Shown: piece by piece, positions 6,825 through 16,782 of the stretch
How the letters are laid out: each line of letters starts with the position of its first letter
Numbering within the stretch: the stretch's first letter is position 1
Assembly (NCBI RefSeq): GCF_014645735.1
Contig: NZ_BMMH01000001.1
Span: forward strand, 620,001 to 684,000
Direction: 5' to 3'
DNA: 64,000 nucleotides
Source of the DNA: Nocardia jinanensis
Lineage (GTDB): Bacteria > Actinomycetota > Actinomycetes > Mycobacteriales > Mycobacteriaceae
Program-made: the position numbers and the translations under genes
Notes under the pieces: model-generated
Database searches by the model: none
Told to the model about the DNA's origin: nothing
What the model saw: only the letters and a program-made list of their open reading frames with translations

Positions 6825-8498
6825 TCAGTTCACGGAGAACGAGTCGGTTTCGGTTGTACGGGGTGCGGGAGCGGCGGCCGCCGGACCTTCCGGGGCACCA
6901 TTGTTCACTCCTGTCCCAAAAGGGAATTGTCCCGTACCGGAGGGAGCGGGCGCGGGAGACGCGCCGGGGTCGGAACCTGAGAATCCGTTCGGAGCGGGAA
7001 CTCCACCGTCCGGCACGCTTCCCACCTGCGGCGCCGCCTTTTCCGCGACCGGCTCGTTGCCGCTGCCGTGGACCGCGGCGAGATCCCGCGCGGCGGCGGC
7101 GAACCAGTCGGCGATGAAGCGGGTGGGCGCTTCGCCGGTGGCCGAAATGGCCGCGTTGCCATAGGCCTGATGCCGCTGGATGGTGTCCCAGTACCGAACC
7201 CATGTCGTGGTATCGAGCAGCGCGTGATTGTCGGTGATGTTGTCGATCACCGCGTCGAAAGCCTGACTCACCAGCCGGATACCGGTGGTGGGCGGAACGA
7301 GCTGCGGAATCGCCCCGAGCAGTTTGACTCCCAGCATCAGCAGCGCTGCCGGTGGATTCGCCAGGCCGGCGGTGGCCAGTTCGGCGATCGCCGTGGGGTT
7401 CAGGACCGTCCGCACCACCGTGACCACCGCGTTCAGCCCGATCATGCCCACTTTGAGCAGTGCGCGCATGGCGCCCGGGATATCCAGCGGGGTCCGCGGA
7501 TCGGCGGCATCGGCCAACCGTTCGGAGATCGACTTCTTCGGCGAGATGTTCAATGTCGCCAGCGAAGTGCCCTGGATATCCTCGTTGACCACCTTGGTGG
7601 CGGTCTTGATCGAGGTGAAGGCGAGTGCTTGCGCGATCGAGGTGAGCGAGGCGATCGGATCGCCGCCGCTGAGCTTCATCTGACCGACGACACCGGCGAC
7701 CGCCTTGAGAATCGGTGCGCCCTCGGGGGCGTCGCAGGCGAGATCGCCCGCGGCGCAGAAGCTGGCCACGCGGCCGGTGAGCGCACCGAAATTCTCCGCG
7801 GTATCGCGGTCCGGGGCGATACCGCCGCCGGAGGCGGGCGTTTGGTTCAGCGCCGCGATATGCCCGATCTCGGTCCCTTCGGTACCGGGTGCGGGATCGG
7901 GATTGGCCTTGCCGGGTGAGCCGGGGAACAACGAGGCCCCCGTATTGCGGGTGGGGTCGCCGATCAGCGCCACGGCGGCAACCTTTTCGGCGGGCAGGCT
8001 GCCCTGCCCCTGGCCCACTTCCTGAGCGAACACCGAGGCCACATGCGCGCCCTGCGAATACCCGACGATCGCGAAGCGGGTTTCGGGGCAGCGTTGCGCC
8101 ACCGAGTTCGCCATACTCCGCAGCCGGATCAGGCCGCCCTTCACCGAATCCGAATACGGTGTGGCGCTACCGCCGTCGACCCCACCGAAACTGGATTCGT
8201 AGGGCACATAGGCCCGCTCCACGAGTCCCTGTTCAGGTGCCGCTGCCATGAGTGGCCGGAAGACGGTGGACAGCATGCCGGTATCGGTCGTCGGCGCCGC
8301 GTCCGGCGACGATTCCCCGGTGCCCTGGATCCCCAAGGCGTACAGTGCCGGACACGATGTCACCGTGAGTTCGGTCGGCGGACCCGCCGAGTTGGGGGGT
8401 TGAGCGTACGCGGGGGCGACAAGCGTGCCCGCCGTCGCCGTCGCCACAGCGACGGTGAGTGCGATCAGCATCCCCGAGAATCTTGTGTGTCCAGCCAT
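6825..8498 (-). CDS. Secreted cutinase-family serine esterase with long C-terminal extension
   Basis: A 557-residue protein with a Sec signal peptide (MAGHTRFSGMLIALTVAVAT, cleaved near AYAQ). A cutinase domain follows, with the cutinase start TSCPALYALGIQGTGES and the nucleophile elbow GYSQG at about residue 150. Mycobacteriales cutinases are lipases or esterases acting on envelope or host lipids. About 300 residues follow the catalytic domain and end in a Pro/Gly-rich tail, so this is much longer than a stand-alone cutinase of about 220 residues. The ATG at 8498 was preferred to a TTG four codons earlier. It is the first gene of the secretion-like operon, so it could be a substrate or a wall-remodelling partner of that complex; this is inference. 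Confidence 0.75.
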   Translation of the reverse strand: MAGHTRFSGMLIALTVAVATATAGTLVAPAYAQPPNSAGPPTELTVTSCPALYALGIQGTGESSPDAAPTTDTGMLSTVFRPLMAAAPEQGLVERAYVPYESSFGGVDGGSATPYSDSVKGGLIRLRSMANSVAQRCPETRFAIVGYSQGAHVASVFAQEVGQGQGSLPAEKVAAVALIGDPTRNTGASLFPGSPGKANPDPAPGTEGTEIGHIAALNQTPASGGGIAPDRDTAENFGALTGRVASFCAAGDLACDAPEGAPILKAVAGVVGQMKLSGGDPIASLTSIAQALAFTSIKTATKVVNEDIQGTSLATLNISPKKSISERLADAADPRTPLDIPGAMRALLKVGMIGLNAVVTVVRTVLNPTAIAELATAGLANPPAALLMLGVKLLGAIPQLVPPTTGIRLVSQAFDAVIDNITDNHALLDTTTWVRYWDTIQRHQAYGNAAISATGEAPTRFIADWFAAAARDLAAVHGSGNEPVAEKAAPQVGSVPDGGVPAPNGFSGSDPGASPAPAPSGTGQFPFGTGVNNGAPEGPAAAAPAPRTTETDSFSVN

Positions 8499-8757
8499 AG
8501 CGACCCGCAATCAGTCCTACCGCAGTTACCGAGCGCGACGAAACGCAGTAAACGGTAACAGATTCCGGCTATGACCGCTGAAGCGGCGAAGAGTTTACGC
8601 GACCCGCCATGCTCATCCGTATGTGACGCGGCGCGCCGAAGCTCGAACGTTATATATTTCCGACAGACCCAGATCCGCTGCCAAGACCCCAAAACACCGT
8701 TCGGTCGCGGTCGGGCGTAGCCCATCCGCAGTCCGCGCACGGCGTAGCGGACGCGGA

Positions 8758-8910
8758 GGTACGCGGAGCGCGCACGGCCGGACCGATCACTCGGGTACGC
8801 GGAGACCCCACGGCCGGGGGGCGAACGCTCAGGTACGCAGAAAGCGCACGGCCGGAGCGAACGCTCAGGTACGCAGAGAGCGCACGGCCGGAGCGAACGC
8901 GGAGGTACGC
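8758..8910. repeat. Tandem 36-bp repeat array between cutinase and rel
   Basis: The heptamer GGTACGC recurs at 8758, 8794, 8832, 8868 and 8904, giving periods of 36, 38, 36 and 36 bp. Between the heptamers runs a conserved GCGCACGGCCGGAGCGAACG core; the two right-hand units are nearly identical and the left ones more diverged, with a partial unit near 8732. The array abuts the stop codon of rel at 8911. The 259 bases from 8499 to 8757 hold no recognisable gene, but they must contain the promoter of the cutinase operon. Confidence 0.8.
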
Positions 8911-11313
8911 TCAGGCGGCGGAGGTGACCCGGTACACGTCGTAGACGCCCTCGACATTCCGGACAACATTCAGCAAATGCCCGAGATGCTTCGGGTCACC
9001 CATCTCGAAGGTGAACTTGCTGATCGCGACCCGGTCCCCGTGGGTGGCCACCGACGCGGACAGGATATTGACCTTCTCATCGGCGAGAACCTTGGTGACA
9101 TCGGAGAGCAGGCGGGTGCGGTCCAGTGCCTCGATCTGGATGGCCACCAGGAACACCGAATGCGGCGACGGCGCCCACTCCACCTCGATGATGCGTTCGG
9201 ACTGCTCCTGTAGCGAACCGGCGTTGGTGCAGTCGATACGGTGCACGCTGACCGACCCACCGCGGGTCACGAAGCCCAGGATCTCGTCGCCCGGGACCGG
9301 AGTGCAGCATTTGGCCAGTTTCGCGACGGTCCCCTCGGCGCCCGGGATCAGCACGCCGGCGTCGCCGGTGAGCCGCTGCCGCGACGGGGTGGACGACGGG
9401 GTGGACCGTTCGGCGAGTTCGTTCTCGACATCGCCGATACCGCCCAGCTGGGCCATCAGCCGCTGCACCACATGGTGCGCGGAGACCTGATGCTCCCCGA
9501 CCGCGGTGTAGAGCGCGGAGATATCGCCGTAGTGCAACTCGTTGGCGACGGCGTTCATGGCGTCGACGCTCATCAGACGCTGCAACGGTAGCCCGACCCG
9601 GCGGACCTCCTTGTTGATCTGCTCCTTACCGCTCTCCAGGGCCTCTTCACGGCGTTCCTTGGCGAACCACTGCCGGATCTTGGCCTTGGCGCGCGGCGAG
9701 ACGACGAAGGTCTGCCAGTCCCGGCTGGGCCCGGCGTTGGGCGCCTTGGACGTGAAGACCTCGATGACCTCCCCGTTCTCCAACTGGCGTTCCAACGCGA
9801 CCAGCCGCCCGTTGACTCGGGCGCCGATGCATTTGTGGCCGACCTCGGTGTGCACCGCGTAGGCGAAGTCCACCGGCGTGGATTTCTGCGGCAGCGTGAT
9901 CACATCACCCTTCGGGGTGAACACGAAGATCTCCGGTGCCTTGAGGTCGAACCGCAGTGATTCCAGGAACTCCGCGGGGTCGGCGGCTTCCCGCTGCCAG
10001 TCCAGCAACTGCCGCATCCAGGCCATATCGTCGACTTCGGCGGCGTCTCCGGAATGGCGGCCCTTGGTCTCCTTGTAGCGCCAGTGCGCGGCGATACCGA
10101 ACTCGGCGGTCCGGTGCATATCGTGGGTGCGGATCTGCACCTCGAGCGGTTTACCGTCCGGGCCGACCACGGTCGTGTGCAGCGACTGGTACACGCCGTA
10201 ACGGGGCTGGGCGATGTAATCCTTGAACCGCCCGGCCATCGGCTGCCACAGCGAATGCACCACACCGACCGCGGCGTAGCAATCGCGCACCTCGTCGCAC
10301 AGGATCCGGATACCCACCAGATCGTGGATATCGTCGAAATCCTTCCCCTTCACGATCATCTTCTGATAGATCGACCAGTAGTGCTTGGGGCGGCCCTCGA
10401 CGGTGGCGGGGATCCGGGATGCCGCGAGGGTGTTGACGATCTCCGCGCGCACCTTGGCCAGATAGGTGTCACGTGACGGTGCGCGGTCGGCGACCAGCCG
10501 GACGATCTCGTCGTACTTCTTGGGATGCAGGATCGCGAACGCGAGGTCCTCCAACTCCCATTTGACGGTCGCCATGCCGAGCCGGTGGGCCAGCGGCGCG
10601 ATCACCTCGAGGGTCTCGCGTGCCTTCTTGGCCTGCTTCTCCGGGGGCAGGAACCGCATGGTCCGCATATTGTGCAGCCGGTCGGCCACTTTGATCACCA
10701 GGACACGCGGGTCCCGCGCCATCGCGATGATCATCTTGCGGATCGTCTCGGCCTCGGCGGCCGCGCCCAGGTTCACCTTGTCCAGCTTGGTGACACCGTC
10801 GACCAGGTGAGCGACTTCGGTACCGAAATCGGCGGTCAGTTGCTCCAGCGAATACCCGGTGTCCTCCACGGTGTCGTGCAGCAGGGCCGCGACCAGGGTG
10901 GTGGTGTCCATGCCCAGTTCGGCGAGGATGTTCGCGACCGCCAGCGGGTGGGTGATGTAGGGGTCACCGGATTTCCGGAACTGGGTCGCGTGCCGCTCGT
11001 CGGCGACATCGAACGCGCGCTGCAACTGGGTGAGATTGGCCTTCGGATACAGCTCCCGATGCACCGTGGCCAAGGGTTCGAGCACCGGTTTCACGGCCGG
11101 GATACCACGCTGACCGGTCATCCGCCGGGCCAGCCGGGCGCGTACCCGCCGCGAGGCCGAACTCGGCACCGCTCCGGAGGAGCGGACGCCCTCGGCTTCG
11201 GGCGCGGTCTCCGGGCGCGGACCAGCAGCAGGGGCGGGGGCGGGGGTGGTGGCACCGTTCGACTGTGCGCCGGACGTCTGCTCGACATTCGCCTCGCCCA
11301 GATGCTGAGTCAT
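8911..11313 (-). CDS. rel: Bifunctional (p)ppGpp synthetase/hydrolase Rel
   Basis: An 800-residue long RelA/SpoT homologue that makes and degrades the stringent-response alarmone. Domains in order: a disordered N-terminus; the HD hydrolase domain with HDTVED at about 146-151, indicating active hydrolysis; the synthetase domain with [13 protein letters not shown] and [20 protein letters not shown]; a TGS domain starting [14 protein letters not shown]; a CC motif (KCCTPVPGD) and a C-terminal ACT domain. The ATG at 11313 has GGAGAGG nine bases upstream, so I prefer it to an in-frame start seven codons earlier. It corresponds to M. tuberculosis Rv2583c. Unlike that genome, an ABC-F gene separates it from apt. 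Confidence 0.95.
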   Translation of the reverse strand: MTQHLGEANVEQTSGAQSNGATTPAPAPAAGPRPETAPEAEGVRSSGAVPSSASRRVRARLARRMTGQRGIPAVKPVLEPLATVHRELYPKANLTQLQRAFDVADERHATQFRKSGDPYITHPLAVANILAELGMDTTTLVAALLHDTVEDTGYSLEQLTADFGTEVAHLVDGVTKLDKVNLGAAAEAETIRKMIIAMARDPRVLVIKVADRLHNMRTMRFLPPEKQAKKARETLEVIAPLAHRLGMATVKWELEDLAFAILHPKKYDEIVRLVADRAPSRDTYLAKVRAEIVNTLAASRIPATVEGRPKHYWSIYQKMIVKGKDFDDIHDLVGIRILCDEVRDCYAAVGVVHSLWQPMAGRFKDYIAQPRYGVYQSLHTTVVGPDGKPLEVQIRTHDMHRTAEFGIAAHWRYKETKGRHSGDAAEVDDMAWMRQLLDWQREAADPAEFLESLRFDLKAPEIFVFTPKGDVITLPQKSTPVDFAYAVHTEVGHKCIGARVNGRLVALERQLENGEVIEVFTSKAPNAGPSRDWQTFVVSPRAKAKIRQWFAKERREEALESGKEQINKEVRRVGLPLQRLMSVDAMNAVANELHYGDISALYTAVGEHQVSAHHVVQRLMAQLGGIGDVENELAERSTPSSTPSRQRLTGDAGVLIPGAEGTVAKLAKCCTPVPGDEILGFVTRGGSVSVHRIDCTNAGSLQEQSERIIEVEWAPSPHSVFLVAIQIEALDRTRLLSDVTKVLADEKVNILSASVATHGDRVAISKFTFEMGDPKHLGHLLNVVRNVEGVYDVYRVTSAA

Positions 11314-11489
11314 GCCACCACCTCTCCGTGCCACGGCCGATCACCGCAACGTTCCAGACCACCAACTTTAACCCCCACAGCACCGTGGGAAACCCCCACC
11401 GCGACACCATCGACATCTCTCGATATACCCGGCCACCCGGTAGAACGCCCCACCACCCTCCCACGTTCCCCGGGTGGCGGGGCCCGGGC

Positions 11490-13067
11490 TCATCCCACCA
11501 ACCCGGCCGGAGTCAGTTCCAACTGCCGGGTGACACCGATCTCGTCCAGAAACCGTTGTTCGTGGCTCACCACGATCAGCGCTCCCCGGTACCCGGCGAG
11601 CGCCTGGGTGAGATGGCCGAGACTCACCAGATCCAGATTGTTGGTGGGCTCGTCGAGTATCAGCAGGCCCGGCGCGGGCTCGGCGAGCAGCAATACGGCC
11701 AGTGCCGCCCGCAACCGCTCGCCGCCGGAGAGCGCGGCGGCCGGAACATCGGCGGCCGCGCCGCGGAAGAGGAAACGGGCGAGCCCGGCCCGGATCTGTT
11801 GCGGTTCGGCGTGCTGGGCGGCGTCGGCGACGTTCTCGTAGACGGTCCGGTGCTCGTCGAAGATATCGAGGCGCTGCGGAAGCGAACGCCACGGCACCCG
11901 GGGCGGTTCGGTGGTGATCCGCCGCAGCAGGGTCGTCTTGCCCGCACCGTTGCGGCCGGTGATCGCCAGCCGTTCCGGACCCCGCACGGCAAGCGATACC
12001 ACCGGCCCGTTGGCCAGCCGCACCTCGTGCAGGCCGACGACCTCCTGCCCCGGATGCAGGCGGGTACCGGGCAGGTCGACGCGGATCTCGCGATCGTCGC
12101 GCAGCATCTCCTCGGCCTGATCCAGCCGGTTCCGGGCATCCTCCACCTTCTCCAGATGGTTGTTGCGCAGTTTGCCGGCCGAAACCTCGGCTTGGCGTTT
12201 GCGCTGGCCCATGATGATCTTCGGCTCGCGCTTGTTCTCGAACATCTTCTGCCCATAGCGCTGTCGTCGATCGAGCTTGATCCGCGCCTCCACCAGTTCC
12301 CGCGACTGTTTGCGCATATCGCCACGGGCATCGCGGATCGCGGCGCGAGCGGTTTCCTGTTCCTGTTCGACGGTCCGCTCGTAGTCGCTGTAGTTACCGC
12401 CGAACAAGCGCATCGCGCCGCCACGTAGTTCGGCGATGGTGTCCATCCGTTCCAGCAGATCCCGGTCGTGGCTCACCACCACGACGGTCCCGGTGAACTG
12501 CGCGACTGCCTCGTAGAGGCGGGTGCGGGCAGCCCGATCGAGATTATTGGTGGGCTCGTCGAGCAACAACACATCCGGTTCGGTGAGCAGTTGGGCGACC
12601 AGACCCAGCAGGACCGTTTCGCCACCCGACAGCGTGTCCAGCCGGCGATCGAGTTGCCGCACGGTACCGGTCAGGTAACCGAGGCCGAGCCGCCCGAGCA
12701 ACGCCACGGCGCGCTCTTCGATATCCCATTGCGCTCCGACGACCTCGAAATCGGAATCGGTCCCACCACCGGACTCGATGCGGTGCAGCGCGTTTCGCAC
12801 CTCGTCGATACCGAGCACTTCGTCGACGCGACGACCGGCGGCGAGGCCGAGATCCTGACGCAGATAGCCCAATTGCCCGGTCACCGTGATCGACCCACGC
12901 GCAGGCGGCAGATCACGTGCGACCAACCGCAAGAGAGTGGATTTCCCGGCGCCGTTGGCTCCTACGAGCCCGAAATGACCCGGCCCGAGCACCACGTCGA
13001 GCCCGTCGAATACCGGAGTCCCATCCGGCCAGGCGAAAGAAAGATCGGAAAGAGAAATATCGGCCAC
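11490..13067 (-). CDS. ABC-F family ATPase (ribosome-associated)
   Basis: A 525-residue protein with two ABC nucleotide-binding domains and no membrane segment, the hallmark of ABC-F proteins. Each domain has a Walker A (GANGAGKST and GRNGAGKTT), an LSGGE signature and a Walker B LLLDEPTNNLD-type motif. They are joined by a long charged linker at about residues 235-330 rich in Arg, Lys and Glu. ABC-F proteins bind the ribosomal E site; some protect against antibiotics and others act as translation factors. Which applies here cannot be told from sequence alone. The GTG at 13067 follows AGGGGC at a good distance; longer readings lack a credible ribosome site. It lies between rel and apt, where M. 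tuberculosis has no such gene. Confidence 0.85.
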   Translation of the reverse strand: MADISLSDLSFAWPDGTPVFDGLDVVLGPGHFGLVGANGAGKSTLLRLVARDLPPARGSITVTGQLGYLRQDLGLAAGRRVDEVLGIDEVRNALHRIESGGGTDSDFEVVGAQWDIEERAVALLGRLGLGYLTGTVRQLDRRLDTLSGGETVLLGLVAQLLTEPDVLLLDEPTNNLDRAARTRLYEAVAQFTGTVVVVSHDRDLLERMDTIAELRGGAMRLFGGNYSDYERTVEQEQETARAAIRDARGDMRKQSRELVEARIKLDRRQRYGQKMFENKREPKIIMGQRKRQAEVSAGKLRNNHLEKVEDARNRLDQAEEMLRDDREIRVDLPGTRLHPGQEVVGLHEVRLANGPVVSLAVRGPERLAITGRNGAGKTTLLRRITTEPPRVPWRSLPQRLDIFDEHRTVYENVADAAQHAEPQQIRAGLARFLFRGAAADVPAAALSGGERLRAALAVLLLAEPAPGLLILDEPTNNLDLVSLGHLTQALAGYRGALIVVSHEQRFLDEIGVTRQLELTPAGLVG

Positions 13068-13259
13068 GGCTGCCCCTGGAGGTATCGATACGGAAGCGAC
13101 GCGCTGAACGCGGGCCGCACGAGCGACTACCTCATGAGAGCAACGGCAGCTCCGATCCTCGGGAACAAGACCTCGGCGAGAGTACACCCCTGACCACCGT
13201 GAATGCCAGGGAATTACGTGCCGCGTCACATCCCGGGTTCCGGGACCGGCCGGGACCGC

Positions 13260-13832
13260 TTACACAGTGACGATCGACGTCACCGGGTAGTCGCCCTGCC
13301 GGGCACGGCCACCCAGTGCCTCGAGTTCCAGGACGACCGCGGCCGCCACCACCTCGGCTCCGGCGCTGGCGAACAGATCGGCGGCAGCGGCCAATGTGCC
13401 ACCGGTGGCCAGCACATCGTCGAGCAGTAGGACCCGGCGGCCCTCCAGTGCCACTCCGGTGGCCGGGATCTCCAGGGCCGCCGTACCGTACTCGAGTTCG
13501 TATTCCCGGGTGATCACAGGCGGCGGCAGTTTGCCGCGCTTACGGACGGCGAGGACGCCGGTGCCCAGGGTCGCGGCGACACCGGCACCGAGCAGGAAGC
13601 CCCGGGCATCCACCCCGGCGACCAGATCGGCGTCGGGTACCAGTGCCGCCAGGCAGTCGACAACGGTCCGGAAACCCACGGAATCGGCGAAAACCGGTGT
13701 GAGATCGGCGAATCGGATCCCTGGTTCCGGGAAGTCATCCGCCCAGCGGGTGTATCTGCGCACCATCGCGGCGGCCTGGTCGCCTCGTTCGGCGACCGTA
13801 TCCGCGGCTTCGACCGCCGCATGCTTGCTCAT
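13260..13832 (-). CDS. apt: Adenine phosphoribosyltransferase
   Basis: A 190-residue type I phosphoribosyltransferase that salvages adenine to AMP using PRPP. The PRPP-binding motif is VLLLDDVLATGGTL at about residues 135-148; the upstream VAGVDARGFLLGAGVA and the adenine-side PEPGIRFADLTPVF segment are typical of Apt. The ATG at 13832 is preceded by GGAGGT five bases upstream and is preferred to two ATGs 4-5 codons earlier. The gene lies 31 bp after the lipoprotein gene in the order of Rv2585c-Rv2584c. Removal of adenine and supply of AMP make it a natural neighbour of purine-dependent alarmone metabolism, but a regulatory link is not shown. Confidence 0.93.
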   Translation of the reverse strand: MSKHAAVEAADTVAERGDQAAAMVRRYTRWADDFPEPGIRFADLTPVFADSVGFRTVVDCLAALVPDADLVAGVDARGFLLGAGVAATLGTGVLAVRKRGKLPPPVITREYELEYGTAALEIPATGVALEGRRVLLLDDVLATGGTLAAAADLFASAGAEVVAAAVVLELEALGGRARQGDYPVTSIVTV

Positions 13833-13863
13833 CGACACCTCCATCATCGGCAACCGGCGCAGC

Positions 13864-15549
13864 TCAGCGCTGCAGGACCCACTGGTCCATATTCCAGCCG
13901 GATCCGGCCCTGGTGGGCCCGGCGACAGCGTTCTGCAGACCACCGCCGAAAGCGATGGTGCGCGGAGTCGCGAACAACGGAACACTCGGCAGCTGAGCCC
14001 ACAGCAGGTTCTCGGCCTCGGTGAGCAGGTTCAGCTGATCTGTCGAGTTGTCGTCGGCCGCAAGCTGATCCGTGATCGCATCGTAGCGGCCGTTGCGGAA
14101 CTGACCGGCATTGAGGCCGCTACCGCCGCGCAACCCACTGACCGCGGCGATCCCGTCGAGCGAACCGGCCGGGCCGGGCAACCCGCCGGGGCCGCCGAGA
14201 ATCGCGTCCACGGCCCCGCCGGACAGTTGCGCGGAGCCGAAATCAGGGGTGCTCGCATCCTCCACCGTGATCCCCGCCTGTTTGCAGGAGTCGGCGATCA
14301 GCGAGACGGTGCGGGCGCGCCGGGCATCCGGGGCAAGATAGCCGACCCGGACGGTGAGCTGTTTCTTCCCGGTGTCGGCGAGCGCGGCCTTCGCACCGGC
14401 CACATCGCCGCCGGCGAACTGATCGGCGGCGCCCGTGACGGCCGGGTAATAAGCCGAATCCGGCTGTACGGTCCGCGAATCCGAGAGACCCGAACCCAGC
14501 CCCGTCTCCGGTGCGTCGGTCACCCGGCCCAGCTGGTCGAACAGCGCCTGCCGGGGTACACACAGCGCGAACGCGCGCCGCGCGGCGTCGGATTCGAAGA
14601 CTCCGCCGGTGCTGAGCACCAATTGTTCGACACCGCGGCTGGGCAGCTGCTGGACGGTGAACGCGTCCAGATTCAGCTCGGGCAGGGAACCGGTGCCGAT
14701 ATCGACCACCGCGACCGAGCCGTCCTCGATATGTGCGGCGAGATCGGCCGGCTTCGGGTATACGACGACCCGGCCGGTGGCGGGCGTATCCCCCCACCAG
14801 CGTTCGTTGGCGACCAGGACCAGGCCGTCATCGAGATCGAAGGATTCGATCCGGTAAGGACCGGAGGACGGGAACGCGGTGATATCGAGATCACCGGGCG
14901 CCAGATTCCAGCCCGTGTTCCAGAACTGGGCGAGCCGGTCCAGCGCGGGCCGGTCGTCGTTCTGGACGGCAGCGACGATATCGGGCACATCGGCCACCTG
15001 CGCGGCCACATGCGCGGGCATCAGTTCGCCGGCACCGAACAGGGTGCGCCAAGGAAGATAGCGGCGACCCGGCCGGAAGACCACGGTGCCGTCCTTCGAC
15101 CCGGGCTGGCATTCCACCCGCTCGATATCCTCGTAACCGGCCGTACTCGCCGAATCGAACCCGGGGAACCGGCCGCTGCGCGCGGCCCAGGTGAAGACCA
15201 GGTCGTCGCACGAGGTGGGTACACCGTCGGAATAGACGCCCGCGGGGTTGAGCCGGTACTGGATGGTCTGGGCTTCCCCGGGGACTTCCTTGGCCGTCCC
15301 GGTATCGGAGTCGGCGACCGGTTGACCGCTCGGTCCGGTGTAGAAGAACCCGGTGAGCACCCGGCCGAACACCGCCTGCGCCGCGGCCGCACCGGCGGTC
15401 GTCCCGCCGTTGTAGCTGGTGACGGTGGTGTCGACGGCGTACCCGATCGAGGGCACCTTGTCCTTGCCGGAACATCCGGCCGCGAGTGCGGTAGCCGCGG
15501 CGGTGGCCGCGAGCAGCGCGATCGTCCGGCGCAGAGATGAGTGTCGCAT
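13864..15549 (-). CDS. Family 5 solute-binding lipoprotein
   Basis: A 561-residue extracytoplasmic solute-binding protein of the DppA/OppA type. The signal peptide ends in the lipobox LAAGC at residue 26, so it is lipid-anchored. Later segments (IQYRLNPAGVYSDGVPTSCDDLVFTWAA, VNEPF-like strands, GAKAALADTGKK) fit the family 5 fold. It matches Rv2585c in the conserved secF-apt interval. No permease or ATPase genes are nearby, so it is either an orphan receptor for a distant transporter or has another role near the Sec machinery. The ligand cannot be inferred. Confidence 0.8.
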   Translation of the reverse strand: MRHSSLRRTIALLAATAAATALAAGCSGKDKVPSIGYAVDTTVTSYNGGTTAGAAAAQAVFGRVLTGFFYTGPSGQPVADSDTGTAKEVPGEAQTIQYRLNPAGVYSDGVPTSCDDLVFTWAARSGRFPGFDSASTAGYEDIERVECQPGSKDGTVVFRPGRRYLPWRTLFGAGELMPAHVAAQVADVPDIVAAVQNDDRPALDRLAQFWNTGWNLAPGDLDITAFPSSGPYRIESFDLDDGLVLVANERWWGDTPATGRVVVYPKPADLAAHIEDGSVAVVDIGTGSLPELNLDAFTVQQLPSRGVEQLVLSTGGVFESDAARRAFALCVPRQALFDQLGRVTDAPETGLGSGLSDSRTVQPDSAYYPAVTGAADQFAGGDVAGAKAALADTGKKQLTVRVGYLAPDARRARTVSLIADSCKQAGITVEDASTPDFGSAQLSGGAVDAILGGPGGLPGPAGSLDGIAAVSGLRGGSGLNAGQFRNGRYDAITDQLAADDNSTDQLNLLTEAENLLWAQLPSVPLFATPRTIAFGGGLQNAVAGPTRAGSGWNMDQWVLQR

Positions 15550-15567
15550 CGATCTACCCCTCGTCTG

Positions 15568-16782
15568 TCAGTGCCGCCTCTGTCGTTTTCCGGTGGGGCG
15601 GGCGCCGGGCGGAGGTCCGCCGGGCCCGGTCCTGCGTGGGTTGGGCTGATCCCGGTCGTCGACGATGCCCGCGGGACGCCGGCCGGGCGCTGTCGCGGGC
15701 CGTTCCGGACCGGGTACGGGCCGTCCACTCCTCTGTGCGGCACGGCGCGCGTGCACCTTTTTGGTGTGCGCCGCCACCGGGCCCCAGCGTTCCTTGATGC
15801 TCACCAGTAGCGGCGTCGCGAAGAAAATGGACGAAAAGGCGCCGACCAGCGTGCCCACGAGCTGTACCAGCGCCAGATCCTGCAGGGTGCCGACACCCAG
15901 CATCCACACCGCGATCACCATCAGGCCGATGATCGGCAGCGCACCGATGAGGGTGGTGTTGATGGAACGCATCAGGGTCTGGTTGATGGCCAGGTTCGCC
16001 TGCTCTCCGTAGGTGCGCCTGCTGGTGTGCAGGACACCGCGGGTGTTCTCCTCGACCTTGTCGAAGACGACGACCGAATCGTAGAGCGAGAAACCGAGAA
16101 TGGTGAGCATGCCGATCACCATCGCGGGTGTCACCTCGAAACCGACCAGCGAGTACACGCCGGCGGTGACCAAGAGGTCGAAGACGAGCGCGGCAAGCGC
16201 GGCCAGCGCCATATCGCGTTCGTACCGGATACCGATATAGATACTCACCAGGACCAGGAACACCGCCAGCGCGATCAGCGCCTGCCGGGTGATCTGGCCG
16301 CCCCAGGTCTCGCTGACATCGGAGGCACTGATGGCGTTACGGCTCGGATTCCCCGTGTCGTCACGGGGCTGGAACTGGTCGAACAGCGCGGTCTGCAGGG
16401 CACCGAGTTGTTCGGCGTTCAGCGTCTCCGAGCGGATCAGAATGGTCTTACCGTCGCCGGTACCCACAGTCTGCACCGATTCGGGCTCCGCACCGATGGT
16501 GTCGCTGTAGACCGTCTCCACCTGCTCGGTGGTGACATCACCGGCCGGGAGCTGGATACGGGAGCCACCGACGAAATCGATACCGAAGGTGAAGCCGCGC
16601 ACCGCCATACTGAGCAGGCACACCAGCACGATCGCAGCGGTGATCAGATACCAGCGGCGGCGGTTGCCCACCACGTCGAGCACACCGGTACCGGTGTAGA
16701 GCCGGTTCATCCAGCTGTGCCGGACCCCGGAGGGGCGCGGCGCGGAGGGTTTGTCCATCGTCACGGGACCGTTCATCGTCAC
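15568..16782 (-). CDS. secF: Protein translocase subunit SecF
   Basis: A 404-residue SecF, the partner of SecD in the proton-driven export motor of the Sec pathway. It has six membrane segments with a first periplasmic loop, the [14 protein letters not shown] entry motif, and the conserved membrane segment beginning [24 protein letters not shown] basic, proline-rich C-terminal tail of about 70 residues is likely cytoplasmic and disordered. The GTG at 16782 overlaps the secD stop as GTGA, supporting coupled translation; an ATG two codons later is possible. The tail is longer than in E. coli SecF, as is common in actinobacteria. Confidence 0.94.
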   Translation of the reverse strand: MTMNGPVTMDKPSAPRPSGVRHSWMNRLYTGTGVLDVVGNRRRWYLITAAIVLVCLLSMAVRGFTFGIDFVGGSRIQLPAGDVTTEQVETVYSDTIGAEPESVQTVGTGDGKTILIRSETLNAEQLGALQTALFDQFQPRDDTGNPSRNAISASDVSETWGGQITRQALIALAVFLVLVSIYIGIRYERDMALAALAALVFDLLVTAGVYSLVGFEVTPAMVIGMLTILGFSLYDSVVVFDKVEENTRGVLHTSRRTYGEQANLAINQTLMRSINTTLIGALPIIGLMVIAVWMLGVGTLQDLALVQLVGTLVGAFSSIFFATPLLVSIKERWGPVAAHTKKVHARRAAQRSGRPVPGPERPATAPGRRPAGIVDDRDQPNPRRTGPGGPPPGARPTGKRQRRH

